Virus record (IMG/VR): IMGVR_UViG_3300013286_000010
Coordinates: 19,093-83,092 of that record
DNA length: 64,000 nt
Source: a virus
Strand: one strand, 5' to 3'
The notes below the pieces were generated by a model that saw nothing but the letters and a program-made list of their open reading frames with translations, was not told the DNA's origin and made no database searches. Made by a program: the position numbers and the translations under genes. Shown here piece after piece: positions 28,701-37,126 of this stretch. The stretch's first letter is position 1. Each line of letters begins with the position of its first letter.

Positions 28701-29148
28701 TTGAATTAGCAGGATCGTTCCATCCAATTGTAGTGTTGGCTAAATTAATTCCATTGCCATCAATGACATTATCTGTTGTAGAAATGCCGGTAACTTTTAA
28801 GAATCCGCTAGCAGGGGTGTTACGTTTAGGAACATAACTGATTAACTGAGCAAGGCGCAGGATACTATCACGACGTTGGGCTGTTTCTAAAAAGTTTTCG
28901 CGGGCATTTAAGTCAATACGGAAACTTAAATTCTGTCCTAGGTATGCAATAAGGTCAATAAGAGCAACATATTCACTACTGTCAATAAAATCGTTAAAGT
29001 CTTCAGGAAAGTTTTCCTGAAGATATTGAATCATTGTTCGGCGTAGAGTTTCAAAATCATAACTTTGAAAGTCAGCATTGCGGAAGCTCTGATAGATCTT
29101 TTTCCAATCTTCAGCCACTAGCAGTTTGTTATTTGTAGATGGAATCAT
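25747..29148 (-). CDS. baseplate wedge protein gp6-like
   Basis: 1133 residues, much longer than T4 gp6 (660). N-terminal family features: KKIYQSFRNADFQSYDFETL, YLQENFPEDFNDF, EYVALIDLIAYLGQNLSFR and RDSILRLAQLISYVPKRNTP. The central segment SKAPQAFYVQNRMVTAEDY matches the baseplate J/gp6 fold, as does the C-terminal ELSTYVMNLLTPDI. gp6 forms the ring joining the wedges to the hub. Extra length lies between residues 120-330 and 560-900. It follows gp25, as in other T4-like phages. A late motif (29169-29176) and a 20-base leader precede the start; the Shine-Dalgarno is weak. Confidence 0.92.
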   Translation of the reverse strand: MIPSTNNKLLVAEDWKKIYQSFRNADFQSYDFETLRRTMIQYLQENFPEDFNDFIDSSEYVALIDLIAYLGQNLSFRIDLNARENFLETAQRRDSILRLAQLISYVPKRNTPASGFLKVTGISTTDNVIDGNGINLANTTIGWNDPANSNWYQQFITIINSTMAGSFAFGKPYDRKTIDGMLTEQYKINSTNNDIPVYSFLKNINGTAMNFEIVPATFSGKTSIYEDAPLPANSFSLIYKNDNQGSGSANTGFFTYFRQGALNLSSFSIDNPVPNEIVGVNTNDINNTDVWLWQLDSNGAYSNLWTKVSDVVGNNIIYNSLNNDVRNIYSVTSRDRDQIDLNFADGSFGNLPRGQFKLFYRQSNGLTYSIKPGQMSGIVIEIPYHNKNGQGHTLTLTMGLQYTVSNSSGAESNASIQSKAPQAFYVQNRMVTAEDYNIAPLTLGSDIIKVKSVNRVSSGLSKYFELSDVSGKYSKTNIFATDGILYKDNREDSFEFNFTSRNEILAVIKQQLEPVIASAAMRSFYFDQYQQTDISNLELTWNQVNKSSTQSRGYFSNTDGPVNVGYFSSNNLKYTAPGAMIKFVPPTGKYFSPNGKLVDKQTRTTLKYIWVKVSQVVGDGSNSGLGTLDNGTGPIILNNVIPSSAIPTKIIPKFVNVFSTSFETELANFCINQINFGLSFLKDDRAWNIISAVNLDLTNPFNLDTQGDTSNSSLDASWFVAFVWTGKGYKVRYRTTDFIFESEKETSFFIDPNTVNYDFVNDKVVKDQINVLSINTATNAIANTINPGSLGKDYQWQIDGAVVEADGYVEPKKVKVSFYDYNNSGQILDLDTFNNIVEPDTSDTNFKDKFVYFKKSADGLRYTLMNSNQFETYPTEADLPAELSTGTLYYFYNPKINVVKSVSTASGTYNQLVYEPSYFAYPGKSGLNFHYVHNSGEDRRIDPSKSNIMDVYLLTSSYDTSYRNWLSTGVGTEPLAPTSQSLEENFAASLENIKTISDEIIFQPVKYKVLFGKKATINLQATFKAVKNPARPISDNELKTRILSAINNFFALSNWDFGQTFYFSELSTYVMNLLTPDITNFVIVPKSNNFGSLYEVACLSNEIFISGATVFDIEIIDAITASQLNTTSIVTSS

Positions 29149-29168
29149 AATTTTATTGTTCTATACCG

Positions 29169-29176
29169 TATTTATT
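29169..29176 (-). promoter_or_regulatory. late promoter motif AATAAATA before gp6
   Basis: Minus strand reads CAATAAATACGG, 20 bases before the gp6 ATG and in the 48-base gap between gp25 and gp6. This fits a T4-type late promoter internal to the tail operon. Confidence 0.6.
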
Positions 29177-29196
29177 GTATTAATAAACTTGGTATA

Positions 29197-29631
29197 TTAT
29201 TGTGTCCTTAAGCCAATTGACTGGTCAAATGTCAACTTCATGTTAGCAGTTTGATCAGTTCCATTCATTTGCAATGTTAATTCTAATTGATAACCGTTGG
29301 CATATTCAGTTAGATCAATTTGTGTAGGTGTTACTCTAGGATCAAATGTACAAATACGATTAATATCTTCTGTTAACGTATCGCGAACTTGGTCTGTTAA
29401 TGGCTCCATTAATAGGTCCCAAATGATACTACCAAAATTAGGTTTCATTAATCTTTCACCTCTTTTGGTATTGAAGTGATTTATAATGTCTTGTTTAATT
29501 AACTCAAAATCATATAAACTTGTATTGGCGGTTGTATTTGCAGAATTAAAACCTTTATAAAAATGATCTAATTTTGTCAAAGGCTGGACTGTTGTACCAG
29601 GATTATTAAGTTCAATTGTTTTGTAGGCCAT
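29197..29631 (-). CDS. baseplate wedge protein gp25-like
   Basis: 144 residues, close to T4 gp25 (132). Family features: DFELIKQDIINHFNTKRGER, MKPNFGSIIWDLLMEP and EDINRICTFDPRV. The gp25/TssE-like fold contacts gp6 and starts sheath polymerisation. The start MAYKTIELN is preceded within 4 bases by a late motif and has no Shine-Dalgarno, so its own late transcript may be leaderless; it may also be translated from the upstream operon mRNA. Confidence 0.93.
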   Translation of the reverse strand: MAYKTIELNNPGTTVQPLTKLDHFYKGFNSANTTANTSLYDFELIKQDIINHFNTKRGERLMKPNFGSIIWDLLMEPLTDQVRDTLTEDINRICTFDPRVTPTQIDLTEYANGYQLELTLQMNGTDQTANMKLTFDQSIGLRTQ

Positions 29632-29635
29632 GATG

Positions 29636-29643
29636 TATTTATT
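29636..29643 (-). promoter_or_regulatory. late promoter motif AATAAATA before gp25
   Basis: Minus strand reads AATAAATACATCATG, with the gp25 ATG 4 bases after the motif; it lies in the 21-base gap after the gp5-like gene. T4 spacing would put the transcript start at the ATG. Confidence 0.55.
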
Positions 29644-29652
29644 TTTTAATTT

Positions 29653-31686
29653 TTATGCAACTGCTGTGCCGCCCGCTTGCTTATAAAGTGCAAGGGCAAC
29701 AGGCAATGTTTTAGGATGTTGGTTGTAAGGACTGCCTGGCAGACTAGCCCATATTTTATTTGTCCTAGAAATTGCTTTAGTAAAGTTACCTGCTTTGATA
29801 TCGTTAACTGCACCTTGCATCTGTAATAGATATATGGCTGCAAGATCTTGATTATGTGGGCTAAAATCAGACAAGTTAAGAGCCTTCTTACACATATCCC
29901 AAGTCTTTGATAAGAATTGATATGCGCCTGCTGCCGTAGAAGTTAGACCGCCACCTTTGTTAGCAATACGAGGATGGTCGGCAAAGCTAGTAAACAGTTT
30001 ACCTGTAAACATAGTCTTATATCCATCAGGACCACTAGTTCCTTCACACACTCTGATCATCCATAAAAATGCTGCTAGGTTATCATCAGCAGTATTACCA
30101 GTTGGTGTAGGAGGTGTTCCTTGAACGTTCGGTGCTTTATTAAATGCCACATTTGGCGAACCGCCTACTGAAGAATCTATTGTTGCATCTGTATTATTAG
30201 AATTAAATTTTGCAGGGTCTGTGCTTTCATGATCCGGCCATGGCTCATGTGTAGGAACACGTTTCATGATACTTATTAGATCATCAGTTTTGTATGCATT
30301 GCCATTTTCCCAGCCTGCACTAACACTCCTGTTAGGCAAACTAAATGTCTTTAATGAATTGGCAGATGCAGCAGATGTAGGAGTTGTAGCGACTGCGGCT
30401 GCTGGACCATTCATATGTATCTTTGGAGCAGTTTCTTTATAGGTACCACCTGCTTTAACATTAAACTCACCTCCAGATGTTTGATACATTATACCGCTAG
30501 ATATAACATGAACATCTGCCGACGATCCTTGATATAAAGAGCCAATAGCTGTTACATGCAGATCAGCTGCCGATGTTATTTTAGTTGTATCATCTGCATT
30601 AATATCTAGTGTTGATCCAAAATCTAACTTTCCTGCTTGAGAAGAGTTTACGGTATAGTTGCCAGTGACATCTATATGATGATCTCCGCCTACTGATATA
30701 TTAAAACTACCACCAGCTTCCATGTTGATATTTCTATCGGCTCGAAAATTGAAATCTGCTTCTGTATGAATACTAACACTGTCCGCAGCATAGATATCTA
30801 ACTTGCCTTCGCTGGTCATTTCTATCCAAGATGTTCCGCCAGCATTGGCAATGTAAATCAAATCTTTTGTATTGTGCATTAAGATTTGATGTCCGGTCCT
30901 AGTTCGTATTCTAACTAATTCATTATCTCCATTGATGTCACCGTCATCCATTACAAATGTGCTGCCACCTAATCTACTTACAGGTGCCTGTGTATTGCCC
31001 GTATATCCTATCTTACCTCGTTTGGCGCCGGCACTAGTGTCTAAAGGTCCAGGTGTACTGATACCAAATACGCTACTAGGAACTTCACGACGGGCACTAC
31101 TTGAAGTAACACCCCTAACATCATCAAGCAATAACCCTTGAGAAAGCAATCTATCCGCAAACGGATGAACTGGTTTCTTAATTGTTTTAATATTAGGTGT
31201 ATCTAATTTTTGACTTTTCTTATGTAACTCTGCACTAGGCAAATAAGATGTGCCGTATTTCTTTTTTTGTTCTTGAGTAGCCTCAATACTGTCTGTAGCA
31301 GCGATACCTGGAACCATTTGATTTTGAAAAATGTCAGGGACACATCCAATCCAATAACATTGATTAGGATCACCGTCAACAAATATAACCAGTACTGTTG
31401 TTCCTACATCTGGCGGTACCATCCACATGCCATATGATTTCTGTACGTCATTAAACTCGCCTGGATTATTTCCCTCGTATCTAACAGAGGTTGCTCCGTA
31501 GAATGGGCTTAAATATCTAGCAACATAGGTGTTACCTTGTAACACCACTGAACTAGGAACACCTTTAGACAATACTACTTCCACTCCGCCCATGTAAGTA
31601 GGATCTAAATGATTAGTTATTTCAGCAAGGTACGGACCCGGAGCAGGCAGCTTACCTTTTCGACGCTGTTCAAATCCTGATGACAT
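29653..31686 (-). CDS. baseplate hub spike with C-terminal lysozyme (gp5-like)
   Basis: 677 residues. Residues 15-125 (YLAEITNHLDPTYMGGVEV, GMWMVPPDVGTTVLVIFVDGDPNQCYWIG) form a gp5/VgrG-type OB domain. Residues 260-430 carry a short-period beta-helix repeat (TSEGKLDIYAADSVSIHTEA type) expected to trimerise into the membrane-piercing needle. Residues 533-677 match lambda R-type (GH104) transglycosylase: CEGTSG with the probable catalytic Glu548, GKLFTSFADHPR, STAAGAYQFLSKTWD, DFSPHNQDLAA, NKIWASLPGSPY. In T4 gp5 the lysozyme is GH24 and sits before the helix, so the order differs here. It should open the cell wall during injection. Confidence 0.9.
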   Translation of the reverse strand: MSSGFEQRRKGKLPAPGPYLAEITNHLDPTYMGGVEVVLSKGVPSSVVLQGNTYVARYLSPFYGATSVRYEGNNPGEFNDVQKSYGMWMVPPDVGTTVLVIFVDGDPNQCYWIGCVPDIFQNQMVPGIAATDSIEATQEQKKKYGTSYLPSAELHKKSQKLDTPNIKTIKKPVHPFADRLLSQGLLLDDVRGVTSSSARREVPSSVFGISTPGPLDTSAGAKRGKIGYTGNTQAPVSRLGGSTFVMDDGDINGDNELVRIRTRTGHQILMHNTKDLIYIANAGGTSWIEMTSEGKLDIYAADSVSIHTEADFNFRADRNINMEAGGSFNISVGGDHHIDVTGNYTVNSSQAGKLDFGSTLDINADDTTKITSAADLHVTAIGSLYQGSSADVHVISSGIMYQTSGGEFNVKAGGTYKETAPKIHMNGPAAAVATTPTSAASANSLKTFSLPNRSVSAGWENGNAYKTDDLISIMKRVPTHEPWPDHESTDPAKFNSNNTDATIDSSVGGSPNVAFNKAPNVQGTPPTPTGNTADDNLAAFLWMIRVCEGTSGPDGYKTMFTGKLFTSFADHPRIANKGGGLTSTAAGAYQFLSKTWDMCKKALNLSDFSPHNQDLAAIYLLQMQGAVNDIKAGNFTKAISRTNKIWASLPGSPYNQHPKTLPVALALYKQAGGTAVA

Positions 31687-31687
31687 A

Positions 31688-33979
31688 TTATCCTTGTAAC
31701 GTTAATTTAGCAAGTGGACTAAACTTACTGGCAACTGAAGATGCATCTGTAACAACCGCAGGCAGATTAAAAGACGGCACAGCAGGCAAAGATGCACTAA
31801 CTGCTTGATCGTTTTTATCTGGTGAAGTTTTCACTGCATCGGCAGGTTTATCTTCAACTACATTACCACCACCTGCATCAATTTGTCCAGGTATCCTTGC
31901 TATGCTCAATGTCTGCTTAAACTGTCCGTCTTTAAACGAACTTCGTGCAGATAGAACATGATAAACTCCACCAAACGGTACTTTACCATCTTGGAAATAC
32001 ATTAATCCGCCCGATTCAAAAGTTCCTATATCTATAGGATTTCTAAAAGTAATGGTGATGAATACACTTCCATAATGTTGAGTCGCTTCGCCGTTTACAG
32101 TTATTCCTCTGCTCTTGGGTTTAGGATTAGTATTACCAATTCCACCCGTAGCTATATAAAAAGGATCGCCTAGTATGGTTATTTCTCCAGTGATCAATGA
32201 GGCATTTGAATTAATAATTGCTTCGTGCATACTTTTGGCAAGAATGCTATACGGATCATCTAATGGTTGCCCCGCAGACCCTCCGGATTTTTCTGACATC
32301 TCGCCTGCATTTGATGCCGGTAATGTTAATCCTCCAGAAGTTTCACTAATTGCTGTACGAGTTATCCTTTGATCCGATGTTTCTAATTTTGGATCAACGG
32401 TATTACTATTACCAAGTGCTGTTTTTGATCCGGGAATATCATTATTACCCATGGCTCTTGGGATAGCTTCAAAATATAATGTATTAAAATTTAAATTAAA
32501 ATCTATTATATCTAAATTTTTTCCTGTATAGATATAATTATAATCTCGCAAACTTAACAATTTTAATTTTGCAGCGTCTATGGTATCTGTTGCAAATGCC
32601 GGAATTGTAGTATGATAGACTTTATATTTTGTAACAACATAGGTAAACTTTTGATAAGGTCTGCGAGAAATCTTATCAATCACTTCTGAATTTTCAACAT
32701 TCAGTGTTATTAGAAAATAATCCACCATTCCATATGCATCAGGATTTGTTCCCTTACCCATACTACTGTAAATATCTCTAATGTACTTGCTGTCTCTTAT
32801 CAATGAAGAAATACAATCATGAATATTTGCTCCGTTGGCAAATTGTACTGTAGAGGTCCTCGGAGTATATGCTACACCCGAAGGTGCTGTTCCTTCAGTA
32901 GGAGGTTTTGTTGCGGCATCGGCATGTAATGCATTTTCTTTTGTAGTAGTAGCCGGATCATCAAACTTATAAAGTTGATTATCTTTAAGTAATTCAACTA
33001 CATCTGATTTTGCAATTTCATTATCGGGATTATTCAAATCAAACCCTGTAGTTTCAGACCAACTGGGGAATTTTATTTCATATGTGTCATGTTCATTTGA
33101 TGAAAGATCGGTTCTAGATGCCTTATCTGCTTCAGCAACTTGTTCAGTAATTTTCTTCATCAAATCTGTTAAAATTTCTTTAACTGTTTTACCTGACATA
33201 TTTGCAGGTTGTTTTAATATATTAGATTGACCGTAACCCTTTTGAGCAAATGGTAGACCAGAACATCTATATCTAGTTCCTTTTTCGGTCACTGACACTT
33301 CTAAACCAGAGAATCCAAATACAAAATATCTAGTACCGCCTTCAACAATTTCTGGATCAGTGAATGTATCACTATCAGAATATCCAACAAATTCCATTTT
33401 TAAAATAAAACTTGCCGACGAGTATGTAATATATCCTGCAGCCACCGCAGACACGTGCAATGCTTCAATAAATCCATTAATACTGTAGGGTTCTATTACT
33501 TCAAATTTTATACTGGTAGGAAGAGTTGTGCCGCTAGTTTTAGAAAATGCCATTGTTGCATCAATGTCGACATTGTCAATAAACAAATCAAATCTGCCAG
33601 GGCTCTTTTCGTTAAAATCACTTACTAACTTTTTAACAGATGGAGAAGCTTGAACAATATCTGTAGTGACTCCAGAGACTTCACCATTGTTTTCGTATTG
33701 AGTAGTAGTTTTAGTTGCACTAACTGTTGTTATACCAGAAGTACCTTTACCACCTGTTTTAGCAATGACAAAATTTAATGCACTGTTTTCATATTTTTTA
33801 GGATTATTAACATCAGCTTTATTCAATGCTGCTAATGTAAAATTATATGTATAAGACCTATAGTTGTTTAATACATTCTGCACGCCAGATGATACAACTT
33901 TAGGCGGAACTTTAGGTAATACAGTCTTACGAGTAGTATCCTCGTATACTCCGGCTTGTACGTCAATTCTTCCGCCCAT
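31688..33979 (-). CDS. baseplate hub-like structural protein
   Basis: 763 residues. The N-terminus NNYRSYTYNFTLAALNK, then FDLFIDNVDIDATMAFSKTS, IEPYSINGFIEALHVSAVAAGY and LKMEFVGYSDSDTF match a large hub-type virion protein of T4-like phages. The C-terminus has GGVYHVLSARSSFKDGQFKQTLSI, a LysM/hub-like closing block. It lies directly before the spike gene (1 base), the usual place for the gp27-type hub. Identity with gp27 is by position and style, not by clear motifs. Confidence 0.7.
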   Translation of the reverse strand: MGGRIDVQAGVYEDTTRKTVLPKVPPKVVSSGVQNVLNNYRSYTYNFTLAALNKADVNNPKKYENSALNFVIAKTGGKGTSGITTVSATKTTTQYENNGEVSGVTTDIVQASPSVKKLVSDFNEKSPGRFDLFIDNVDIDATMAFSKTSGTTLPTSIKFEVIEPYSINGFIEALHVSAVAAGYITYSSASFILKMEFVGYSDSDTFTDPEIVEGGTRYFVFGFSGLEVSVTEKGTRYRCSGLPFAQKGYGQSNILKQPANMSGKTVKEILTDLMKKITEQVAEADKASRTDLSSNEHDTYEIKFPSWSETTGFDLNNPDNEIAKSDVVELLKDNQLYKFDDPATTTKENALHADAATKPPTEGTAPSGVAYTPRTSTVQFANGANIHDCISSLIRDSKYIRDIYSSMGKGTNPDAYGMVDYFLITLNVENSEVIDKISRRPYQKFTYVVTKYKVYHTTIPAFATDTIDAAKLKLLSLRDYNYIYTGKNLDIIDFNLNFNTLYFEAIPRAMGNNDIPGSKTALGNSNTVDPKLETSDQRITRTAISETSGGLTLPASNAGEMSEKSGGSAGQPLDDPYSILAKSMHEAIINSNASLITGEITILGDPFYIATGGIGNTNPKPKSRGITVNGEATQHYGSVFITITFRNPIDIGTFESGGLMYFQDGKVPFGGVYHVLSARSSFKDGQFKQTLSIARIPGQIDAGGGNVVEDKPADAVKTSPDKNDQAVSASLPAVPSFNLPAVVTDASSVASKFSPLAKLTLQG

Positions 33980-33980
33980 T

Positions 33981-34283
33981 TTATAATCCTAATGCAGTAT
34001 TGATAGTAGTAATTTTAGGGAGATAAATTTTAACTCCTGCAATTAGATCAAATGTAGGATCTTTAATTATAGATTTATTCCTAATGGCAAATACCCACCA
34101 TAGATTAACATCCCCATACAAATCGTATGCTAATAGGTCTGGTCTATTTTCATATGTACTTGTAACTTCAAACAAGATATCATCAGTTTCTGCAGGGATA
34201 TCTCTAAAACTCATAACATCCAGATACCCATTTTCGAGACTGGTAGAATAATAGGGACTTTTTTTACTGTAAGTTGCGACCAT
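33981..34283 (-). CDS. baseplate wedge protein gp53-like
   Basis: 100 residues, about half of T4 gp53 (196). The diagnostic segment RPDLLAYDLYGDVNLWWVFA, followed by IKDPTFDLIAGVKIYLP, matches the gp53 family, in which a LysM-like fold clamps the wedges together. The T4 C-terminal half is absent. Its start overlaps the stop of the preceding gene by one base, and the next gene follows after 1 base. Confidence 0.8.
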   Translation of the reverse strand: MVATYSKKSPYYSTSLENGYLDVMSFRDIPAETDDILFEVTSTYENRPDLLAYDLYGDVNLWWVFAIRNKSIIKDPTFDLIAGVKIYLPKITTINTALGL

Positions 34284-35029
34284 TATAATATTCCTGATTT
34301 TCTAACTTTTGAATCACTTAACCAACCATTGACTGTAAACTGTTGCATCTCTGCTCTGCTGTACATAGGTACACATGTTATTGCAATAGTTGATAATACA
34401 GGAACAGAAGCTTCTCCAAATGAAGGAGTTTTAGTGGTAAAATAATCTACACCGTCCGGAAGTTCTAATCTAAAACTGCCGATTGCTACTGGCACATTAG
34501 ATAACATGTAATCTCCATATGCATCTAAACGACAAACTGGCGGAGGAGCTCCGCTATTTGGTTCGCCGCCTGATAACATTTTTGTTAATGATCTTAATAA
34601 ATGAACTGTAGCAAGATAAACTGCTGCATCTTTATCATTTTGTACTGTAAATTTTCCCGAAATGCTAATATTGCTAATGCCGCTACGTTGATAAAAATTT
34701 TGAGTAAAGTTGCTATGGATAGGAGTAGCAGTTGCATAGTCGGCTTTTTGTTCATAACTGATACTAGGAGTATAGGGGAAAATAATGCCACCTAAATTGT
34801 ATAACTCTCCTGCGGAACCTCTAGTGGTCATTCTGATATAGTTATCGGGCACTCGAATCTTAACACGAAGATCAGAAGGAGGAGTATTTCCAGATATTGA
34901 TTTAGTGTTGACTTTTGCGGCAGTAGCATAGTCAGGCATAGCACCTTTTAACAATGATCCAAGCCTGGAACTTTGAACAAAGTTTGAAACCGATGCTCCA
35001 AGATTACTGATAGGGTTAGTGAATGCCAT
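34283..35029 (-). CDS. baseplate/tail-tube junction protein (gp48/gp54-type by position)
   Basis: 248 residues. Motifs: IIFPYTPSISYEQKADYATA, NFYQRSGISNISISGKF, RLDAYGDYMLSNVPVAIGSF and VPVLSTIAITCVPMYSRAEM. This beta-rich tube-like pattern occurs in T4-like phages as a baseplate protein near the tube. First gene of the minus-strand tail operon, with a good Shine-Dalgarno (AAGGAA) and a late motif 18 bases before the start. Assignment to gp48 or gp54 is uncertain. Confidence 0.6.
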   Translation of the reverse strand: MAFTNPISNLGASVSNFVQSSRLGSLLKGAMPDYATAAKVNTKSISGNTPPSDLRVKIRVPDNYIRMTTRGSAGELYNLGGIIFPYTPSISYEQKADYATATPIHSNFTQNFYQRSGISNISISGKFTVQNDKDAAVYLATVHLLRSLTKMLSGGEPNSGAPPPVCRLDAYGDYMLSNVPVAIGSFRLELPDGVDYFTTKTPSFGEASVPVLSTIAITCVPMYSRAEMQQFTVNGWLSDSKVRKSGIL

Positions 35030-35047
35030 GTTTATTCCTTTATATGC

Positions 35048-35055
35048 TATTTACC
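35048..35055 (-). promoter_or_regulatory. late promoter motif GGTAAATA heading the tail operon
   Basis: Minus strand reads GGTAAATAG, 18 bases before the first tail-operon start, with an AAGGAA Shine-Dalgarno between. The same variant occurs at 51673-51680 before another virion gene. Confidence 0.6.
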
Positions 35056-35063
35056 AATAAATA
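35056..35063 (+). promoter_or_regulatory. possible late motif AATAAATA before gp55
   Basis: A plus-strand AATAAATA abuts the minus-strand motif. It could give late expression of gp55 itself (autoregulation). The distance of 77 bases to the gene and the A+T-rich setting make this tentative. Confidence 0.35.
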
Positions 35064-35088
35064 AAATGCTAACTTAATATATAAATGG

Positions 35089-35116
35089 TTGACACTATCC
35101 AATTATATGTTATACT
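35089..35116 (+). promoter_or_regulatory. sigma70-like promoter for the late sigma gene
   Basis: TTGACA (35089-35094), a 16-base spacer and TATACT (35111-35116). Its predicted start lies about 18 bases before the gp55 ATG. It would let host polymerase make the phage late sigma factor before late genes are read. Confidence 0.75.
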
Positions 35117-35140
35117 AAAATAAGGAATAACAATAATAAG

Positions 35141-36067
35141 ATGAACCTTATACCAACAATACGAAAAGTAAAATACTTAAACAATAGAGACCTGTTAGCA
35201 GAAATACATTATAGTAAATGCAGTTTTTCAAGTTTTACACAACCTGATTACAGTCAACACGACATTATTTTATCAAGTCTCGACAAAGTTAACATTCGCA
35301 CACTAGCAGACGCTAAACGTGCCAGAGCCAAAAGAATAGGTCTTATTGCATTTGCAATAGCTCGCAACGGTGGCGATAAGAAAACCAAACTAGCAGAAGT
35401 TACTCCAGATTATACCACTGTTGCAAAAACTGATGTTATTATCCGTATAATGACATTTGATCATATTCCGCTAGCACCAGGTCGCAAGAAGACAGTCAAG
35501 AGCACAGCAGATAGCCACGAAAAAGTAAATTTTCCTCCTTTCCAGCATTGGAAGTTTGACGAAGTTACAGGTGAATTAGTATGCGTGGGTAAGAGCCATT
35601 GGAAAGGGCTACTAGATACAGGGTACTTTAGCAAGGACCACGGACGTATTACTGAAAACTTAGGTAAGATGTTTATCAAACTAAGCGAGAGATACGCACA
35701 GCGTAGCAACTGGCGTGGTTATACCTATATTGAAGAGATGCGCGGACAAGCTATCCTACAGTTAAGTCAGATCGGACTACAGTTTGACGAATCAAAATCT
35801 GAAAATCCATTTGCCTACTACACCGCAGCAGTAACAAACTCATTTACTCGTATCTTAAACATTGAGAAGAAAAGCCAAAACATCCGTGATGACTTGTTGG
35901 AAGAAGCTGGATTAACTCCTAGTTCAACAAGACAAAACGCTCACGAGTACGCAGATGAGATTGCCCGACAGGCAGTACTGTATAAAAATATGCGTATGCC
36001 CAAGAGTGAAGAAGACGTCTTCGAAGATGGAGAAGGCGATGGCGAAACTGACGAAACTAATCCTTGA
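35141..36067 (+). CDS. late-transcription sigma factor gp55-like
   Basis: 308 residues against 185 in T4 gp55. The sigma-like core starts near residue 168: GRITENLGKMFIKLSERYAQ, WRGYTYIEEMRGQAILQLSQ, NPFAYYTAAVTNSFTRIL and IEKKSQNIRDDLLEEAG, matching the gp55 region that binds the core enzyme and recognises the TATAAATA -10. Residues 1-165 form an extension with its own conserved-looking motifs (MTFDHIPLAPG, VNFPPFQHWKF). The C-terminus is very acidic. gp55 works with the sliding clamp on late promoters. A consensus-like promoter precedes it, and its 3' end holds the -35 of the gp47 promoter. Confidence 0.88.
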   Translation: MNLIPTIRKVKYLNNRDLLAEIHYSKCSFSSFTQPDYSQHDIILSSLDKVNIRTLADAKRARAKRIGLIAFAIARNGGDKKTKLAEVTPDYTTVAKTDVIIRIMTFDHIPLAPGRKKTVKSTADSHEKVNFPPFQHWKFDEVTGELVCVGKSHWKGLLDTGYFSKDHGRITENLGKMFIKLSERYAQRSNWRGYTYIEEMRGQAILQLSQIGLQFDESKSENPFAYYTAAVTNSFTRILNIEKKSQNIRDDLLEEAGLTPSSTRQNAHEYADEIARQAVLYKNMRMPKSEEDVFEDGEGDGETDETNP

Positions 36068-36092
36068 CATTTAAAATACGTCCTGCTAAACT
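36064..36092 (+). promoter_or_regulatory. sigma70-like promoter for gp47-gp46
   Basis: TTGACA (36064-36069), a 17-base spacer and TAAACT (36087-36092). It overlaps the end of the gp55 gene; a good Shine-Dalgarno (AGGAG) and the gp47 ATG follow. Confidence 0.7.
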
Positions 36093-36112
36093 CGTAGCTA
36101 GGAGAATAATAA

Positions 36113-37126
36113 ATGCCCTTGTTTAAAAAGGTAGCGTGTTTCACAGATATACACTTTGGTTTAAAATCAAATAGTGGAACACATTTACGAGATTGCGAAG
36201 AATTTGTAGACTGGTTTATCCAAGAAGCGCAGAAAGAGGGTTGCGAGACCTGTATCTTTCTAGGTGACTGGAGCCATAATCGAAATAGTCTAAACTTGTT
36301 TACGCTAGATAGCAGTCTACGCTGTTTAGAAAAACTAGGTGCAGCATTTGATCAGTTCTACTGGTTCCCAGGTAATCATGATCTCTTTTATAAAGACAAA
36401 CGTGATATCCATAGTAGTGCGTTTGGACGACATATCCCCGGTGTAACCGTAGTCGAAAGTATAACAACAATTGGTGATGTCACGCTTGTTCCGTGGCTTG
36501 TGGGCGACGAGTGGAAGACTTTAGGTAAGATCAAAAGCAAATATATGTTTGGGCATTTTGAATTGCCCCTGTTCTATATGAATGCCATGGTGCAAATGCC
36601 CGATCATGGTGAGTTATCCCCTGGACATTTTGTACATCAGGACTATGTGTTCAGCGGACATTTCCACAAACGCCAGAATAAAGAACGAGTATGGTATATT
36701 GGTAATGCATTTCCGCATAACTTTGCAGATACCGGCGACGATGCTCGAGGCATGATGGTCATGGAATGGGGCGGTACTCCAGAGTTTATTGATTGGCTGG
36801 ACTGCCCGAAGTATAGAACTGTTAAGCTAAGTGATCTTATCGACAAGAAAGATGAGATCATGAAATCAAAGATGCATATCAAAGTCAATTTAGATATTGA
36901 TATCAGCTTTGAAGAAGCCAACTTTATCAAAGAAACATTTATTGCAGACTATGATATCCGTGAGATCAGTCTAATTCAGGATAAAACTAACTTAGACGGA
37001 ACTATCGATGACAATCCAGATGCTACATTTGAAAGTGTTGATCAGATTGTGGCTGAACAATTGATCAATATTGAGAACGGACAGTTTGATAAGAACACAC
37101 TACTTGAAATCTATAATAATCTCTAA
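36113..37126 (+). CDS. recombination nuclease subunit gp47 (SbcD/Mre11-like)
   Basis: 337 residues, as in T4 gp47 (339). Calcineurin-like phosphoesterase motifs: FTDIHFG (Asp12, His14), FLGDWSHNR, FPGNHDLF and FSGHFHKR, all metal ligands intact. With gp46 it resects DNA ends for recombination-dependent replication and may degrade host DNA. The stop overlaps the gp46 start (TAATG), giving equal expression of the two subunits. It has its own sigma70-like promoter. Confidence 0.96.
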   Translation: MPLFKKVACFTDIHFGLKSNSGTHLRDCEEFVDWFIQEAQKEGCETCIFLGDWSHNRNSLNLFTLDSSLRCLEKLGAAFDQFYWFPGNHDLFYKDKRDIHSSAFGRHIPGVTVVESITTIGDVTLVPWLVGDEWKTLGKIKSKYMFGHFELPLFYMNAMVQMPDHGELSPGHFVHQDYVFSGHFHKRQNKERVWYIGNAFPHNFADTGDDARGMMVMEWGGTPEFIDWLDCPKYRTVKLSDLIDKKDEIMKSKMHIKVNLDIDISFEEANFIKETFIADYDIREISLIQDKTNLDGTIDDNPDATFESVDQIVAEQLINIENGQFDKNTLLEIYNNL

